From: Pseudomonadota bacterium
Lineage (GTDB): Bacteria > Pseudomonadota > Gammaproteobacteria > Xanthomonadales > Rhodanobacteraceae
DNA: 7,423 nt
Direction: 5' to 3'
NCBI GenBank assembly: GCA_021777635.1
Contig: JAJYDI010000097.1
Location: 1-7,423, forward strand
Below, piece by piece: positions 5,312-7,423 of the stretch (position 1 is the first letter of the stretch; every line of letters begins with the position of its first letter). The translations under genes and the position numbers were made by a program. The notes beneath the pieces are model-generated. The model was not told where the DNA came from, did not search any database, and saw only the letters and a program-made list of their open reading frames with translations.

Positions 5312-7066
5312 ATGCATCGTCGCTATGGGGTGTTGGTGTTGCTCACGGCCGTGGTGCTGGCGGTCACCGCCTATGCGGGCTGGATGATCTTTCAACCCAC
5401 GCCGCAACTGCCGTTCACGGTGCGCTGGGTGGATGCGCAGCGCGCGCGCATCGAGCCGATCCCGGGCCTCACGCCGCCGGCCCTGCACGCCGGCGATGTG
5501 CTGGATCTGGCCGCGCAGTCGCCGGCCACGCGCATCGCCCTGGTCGCCAGCGAAAGAACCAACCTGCCGTCCGCGGCGAGTTATCCGCTGCTGATCCAGC
5601 GCGGCGCGGCGCAACTCAGCGTCCGCTTGGTCACGGTCGATGGCAACCGCGGCGCGCTGTCGAACTGGGCCGCTTGGCTGTGGCTCTACTCGCTGCTTCT
5701 CTACGCGGGCATCGGCCTGCTGGCACTGTCGCGCGGCCATGATCGCGCCGCCATGGGCATGGCCTTCTGGGCGATTGCCCAAGTCCCGCTCTCGACCGCC
5801 AGCTCTGGCATCCGCACCTCGCACGACACCGGGCTGGTCCTGCTCGGCCTGCTCGGCTACGTCGGCTTCGCCTTGCTCGCGCGGATCGGCTTTTATGTCA
5901 TGGTGGAGTCGATCGCCGGCAACGCACTCGGCCCGCGCCGGCGCCTGCTGTGGCGCGGCCTGTTCGCGCTGGTCCTGGGTGCCGCGACGATCACGGGCCT
6001 CGGCGGCCCGATCGCCGTGGTGGCCGTCGGCTGGGCCGGGCTGCTGCAGGTACTGCATGGCCTGCTGCCGCCGGCCAGCTATCTGGTGCCGATCGCCCTG
6101 TTGTTCGCCAGTTATCGCCATGCCGATGCGCAGCAACGCCTGCGCCTGCGCTGGCTGCTGTGGGGCAGCATAGTGTTCGTGATGAGCCTGGTTTTCAACG
6201 ACGTGCCGCTGCCGCTGAGTTCCTTCGTGCGTGCGCTGCTGGTCGGCGGGCTCTTCACCCTCGCCGCCTTCGCCTTGCTGTATGCGGTACTGCGCCATCG
6301 CGTGGTGGACGTCTCGTTCGTCCTCAACCGCGCCCTGGTGTACGCGGCGACCACCAGTCTGGTGCTGGGCCTGTTCGCATTGCTCGAGAGCCTGATCGAG
6401 CGCACCACGCTCGGCCACGGTGCCAGCCTGGCACTGGAGTTCGCCGTGCCGCTGGCGCTGGGCGCCGCGCTCAGCACCGTGCATCGGCGCATCGATGCCG
6501 TGGTCGAGCGCTTTTTCTTCCGTCGCCAGTACCGCGCCGAGGCGGCGCTGCACCGCTTTGCCCGGGAATGCGCCTACATCACCCAGCCTGAGAACCTGTT
6601 CGAGCTGACCGTCGACCAGATTGCCCGCCATGCCGGCGCACCGCGGGTCGCGTTGTACGAGCGCACGTCGGACGCGTACGTGTGCATTCGCCAGCACGGC
6701 GAACCGGCCTTGCCGGCGCAGGTCGCTGTCGACGATCTCGCCTTCGTCGGCCTGCGCGCGCGCAACGCGGAGCTCGATCTGGATGACATCCAGAGCCAGC
6801 TCGGCCGGGGCGGCTACGCCTTTCCGCTGATGCTGCGCGGCATTCTGCTCGGCGCGCTCATCGTGGGCCAGCGCCCCGGCGAGCACTACGCCGCGGATGA
6901 GCGCGAACTGCTGTTCCATGTCGCGCACGAAGTCGGTGCGTCGCTGTTCGCGCTGCGCGCGCGCGAAAGCCAGGCCTTCGTGCGCGCGCTGGCGCAGGGC
7001 ACCCTCAAACCCGAAGACGCGCGTGCGCAGGCGATCCGGCTCGAAACGACGTGGGTGATGGCCTGA
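5312..7066 (+). CDS. Polytopic membrane protein with PDZ-like periplasmic segment and cytoplasmic GAF domain, no kinase domain (paralogue 2)
   Basis: This 584-residue protein is the tandem paralogue of the product of 2820-4589, with the same order of parts. It has a membrane anchor (about 7-27) and an extracytoplasmic segment (about 28-120). Within that segment PPALHAGDVLDLAAQS (about 55-70) resembles the ligand-groove side of PDZ domains, as proposed for ComP-type sensors. Hydrophobic segments then run from about 122 to 390, followed by the linker RHRVVDVSFVLNRALVYA (328-345), the basic stretch HRRIDAVVERFFFRRQY (391-407) and a GAF domain (about 410-550). It ends with a 35-residue tail (RESQAFVRALAQGTLKPEDARAQ and onward) unlike the other copy's tail. 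It has no kinase or other catalytic module. It is GC-rich throughout, whereas paralogue 1 has an A/T-richer 5' half. The start at 5312 is favoured over 5306 by the same ribosome binding site argument. Its signal, partner and output are unknown. Paired sensing with paralogue 1, possibly as a heterodimer through the shared GAF half, is a guess. Confidence 0.85.
   Translation: MHRRYGVLVLLTAVVLAVTAYAGWMIFQPTPQLPFTVRWVDAQRARIEPIPGLTPPALHAGDVLDLAAQSPATRIALVASERTNLPSAASYPLLIQRGAAQLSVRLVTVDGNRGALSNWAAWLWLYSLLLYAGIGLLALSRGHDRAAMGMAFWAIAQVPLSTASSGIRTSHDTGLVLLGLLGYVGFALLARIGFYVMVESIAGNALGPRRRLLWRGLFALVLGAATITGLGGPIAVVAVGWAGLLQVLHGLLPPASYLVPIALLFASYRHADAQQRLRLRWLLWGSIVFVMSLVFNDVPLPLSSFVRALLVGGLFTLAAFALLYAVLRHRVVDVSFVLNRALVYAATTSLVLGLFALLESLIERTTLGHGASLALEFAVPLALGAALSTVHRRIDAVVERFFFRRQYRAEAALHRFARECAYITQPENLFELTVDQIARHAGAPRVALYERTSDAYVCIRQHGEPALPAQVAVDDLAFVGLRARNAELDLDDIQSQLGRGGYAFPLMLRGILLGALIVGQRPGEHYAADERELLFHVAHEVGASLFALRARESQAFVRALAQGTLKPEDARAQAIRLETTWVMA
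6278..6962 (+). repeat. Long direct repeat, copy 2 (GAF half of paralogue 2)
   Basis: This is the partner of 3780-4464: no gaps, about 57 differences in 685 nt by hand count. Nineteen of those differences cluster in the 54 nt at 6764-6817 (the counterpart of 4266-4319), so the remainder is about 94% identical, including many synonymous positions. Crossover between the copies would delete exactly 2,498 bp and leave an in-frame hybrid gene. Confidence 0.9.
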
Positions 7067-7113
7067 GCGGAGGCAAACGAGTGCCGGATGGGCCAGCAAG
7101 CCAATGGACGTCG

Positions 7114-7158
7114 ATCCTTCAGCCTGCGGCTGCGGGATGACGATCATGCAGTCCCGCA
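7114..7158. repeat. Overlapping inverted repeats, REP-like element (tentative)
   Basis: Two inverted repeats overlap by two bases. The first is CAGCC-tgc-GGCTG (7120-7132), itself flanked by ATCC (7114-7117) and GGAT (7135-7138). The second is TGCGGGA (7131-7137) with TCCCGCA (7152-7158). The GCGGGATGACG core resembles the conserved head of REP-type elements common in intergenic DNA of Xanthomonadales and Pseudomonas. It could also act as a 3'-end structure for paralogue 2. Only one copy is in the window, so the repeat assignment is unproven. The rest of 7067-7270 shows no gene. Confidence 0.35.
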
Positions 7159-7270
7159 TGCTTCTCAAGGTTTGCGTCACGCCGCCACGACACTGTCGCG
7201 CAGCTCACGCCTCGCCCATGCACTGCCAGGCGACGCTTTTTCAACCCACCCGACGCCACCGGAGCCAATC

Positions 7271-7423
7271 ATGTCGCTTGAAGACATCTTCTACCTGAGC
7301 CAGTCCGTGGCATCGGTCGCCGTGATCGGCTCGCTGATCTATCTCGGCCTGCAGGTGCGCAGCGCCGAACGCAGCCAGCGCGCGATCATGCAGCAGGGGC
7401 GGGCGGATCGCACCTCGCACGGC
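7271..7423 (+). CDS. Small membrane protein, N-terminal fragment (hypothetical)
   Basis: Fifty-one codons are open to the right edge without a stop. The ATG at 7271 is preceded by GGAG (7261-7264) with 6-nt spacing. The start reads MSLEDIFYLSQSVASVAVIG and is followed by one hydrophobic helix (about 9-28) and then a basic, Gln/Arg-rich stretch with VRSAERSQRAIMQQ (29-42). This pattern is familiar from uncharacterised proteobacterial proteins with an N-terminal single helix followed by a cytoplasmic helical domain; I do not recognise a named family or function. It has its own ribosome binding site and lies 204 bp after paralogue 2, so it is probably a separate transcription unit. Confidence 0.75.
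   Translation, partial: MSLEDIFYLSQSVASVAVIGSLIYLGLQVRSAERSQRAIMQQGRADRTSHG

Noticed and set aside
5288..7180. 630-codon open frame on the minus strand opposite paralogue 2, and a similar one at 3765-4430 opposite paralogue 1
   Set aside because: The two antisense translations resemble each other only because the sense genes are near-identical there. They are Gln/Arg/Ala/His-rich with no recognisable domain; the sense frames have membrane helices and a GAF domain.
1..7423. CRISPR arrays, tRNA or rRNA genes
   Set aside because: No regularly spaced short repeats and no cloverleaf or rRNA-like segments were noticed; nearly all of the window is accounted for by protein genes.

Overview
The window is GC-rich and tightly packed. 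It looks like a stretch of gammaproteobacterial chromosome, probably Xanthomonadales/Lysobacterales. That placement is inferred from base composition, gene style and protein resemblance; no rRNA or tRNA is present to confirm it. Two genes are cut by the window edges: a glutathione S-transferase on the left and a small one-helix membrane protein on the right.

Left third, minus strand: a secreted phosphoesterase of the phospholipase C / AcpA type (599-2593) is followed 31 bp downstream by a glutathione S-transferase that runs off the left edge. The two may share a transcript. About 220 bp of divergent intergenic DNA separates them from the plus-strand genes.

Right two thirds, plus strand: two tandem paralogues encode membrane proteins with the same layout. 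Each has an N-terminal anchor, an extracytoplasmic PDZ-like segment, a polytopic membrane core and a cytoplasmic GAF domain. That is the input half of a ComP-like or 7TM-GAF sensor kinase, but both proteins end soon after the GAF domain with no histidine-kinase or other output domain. Between them lies a complete type II toxin-antitoxin pair: a PF09720-type antitoxin and a ParE/RelE-type toxin whose ORFs overlap by 4 nt.

The paralogues form a mosaic. Their sensor and membrane halves share only about 40% of residues by eye. From the last membrane segments through the GAF domain (3780-4464 against 6278-6962) they align without gaps over 685 nt, with about 57 differences by hand count (about 92% identity), including a 68-nt identical run. 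Their leaders are also related, and 30 nt across the ribosome binding site and start are identical. The result is a long direct repeat bracketing an addiction module. I see two readings: gene conversion homogenising the GAF half, and a TA module that would penalise the 2,498-bp deletion expected from recombination between the repeats. This kinase-less sensor pair is the most unusual content of the window; its function is unknown.

The 3' intergenic region (7067-7270) holds overlapping inverted repeats that resemble a REP-type element.
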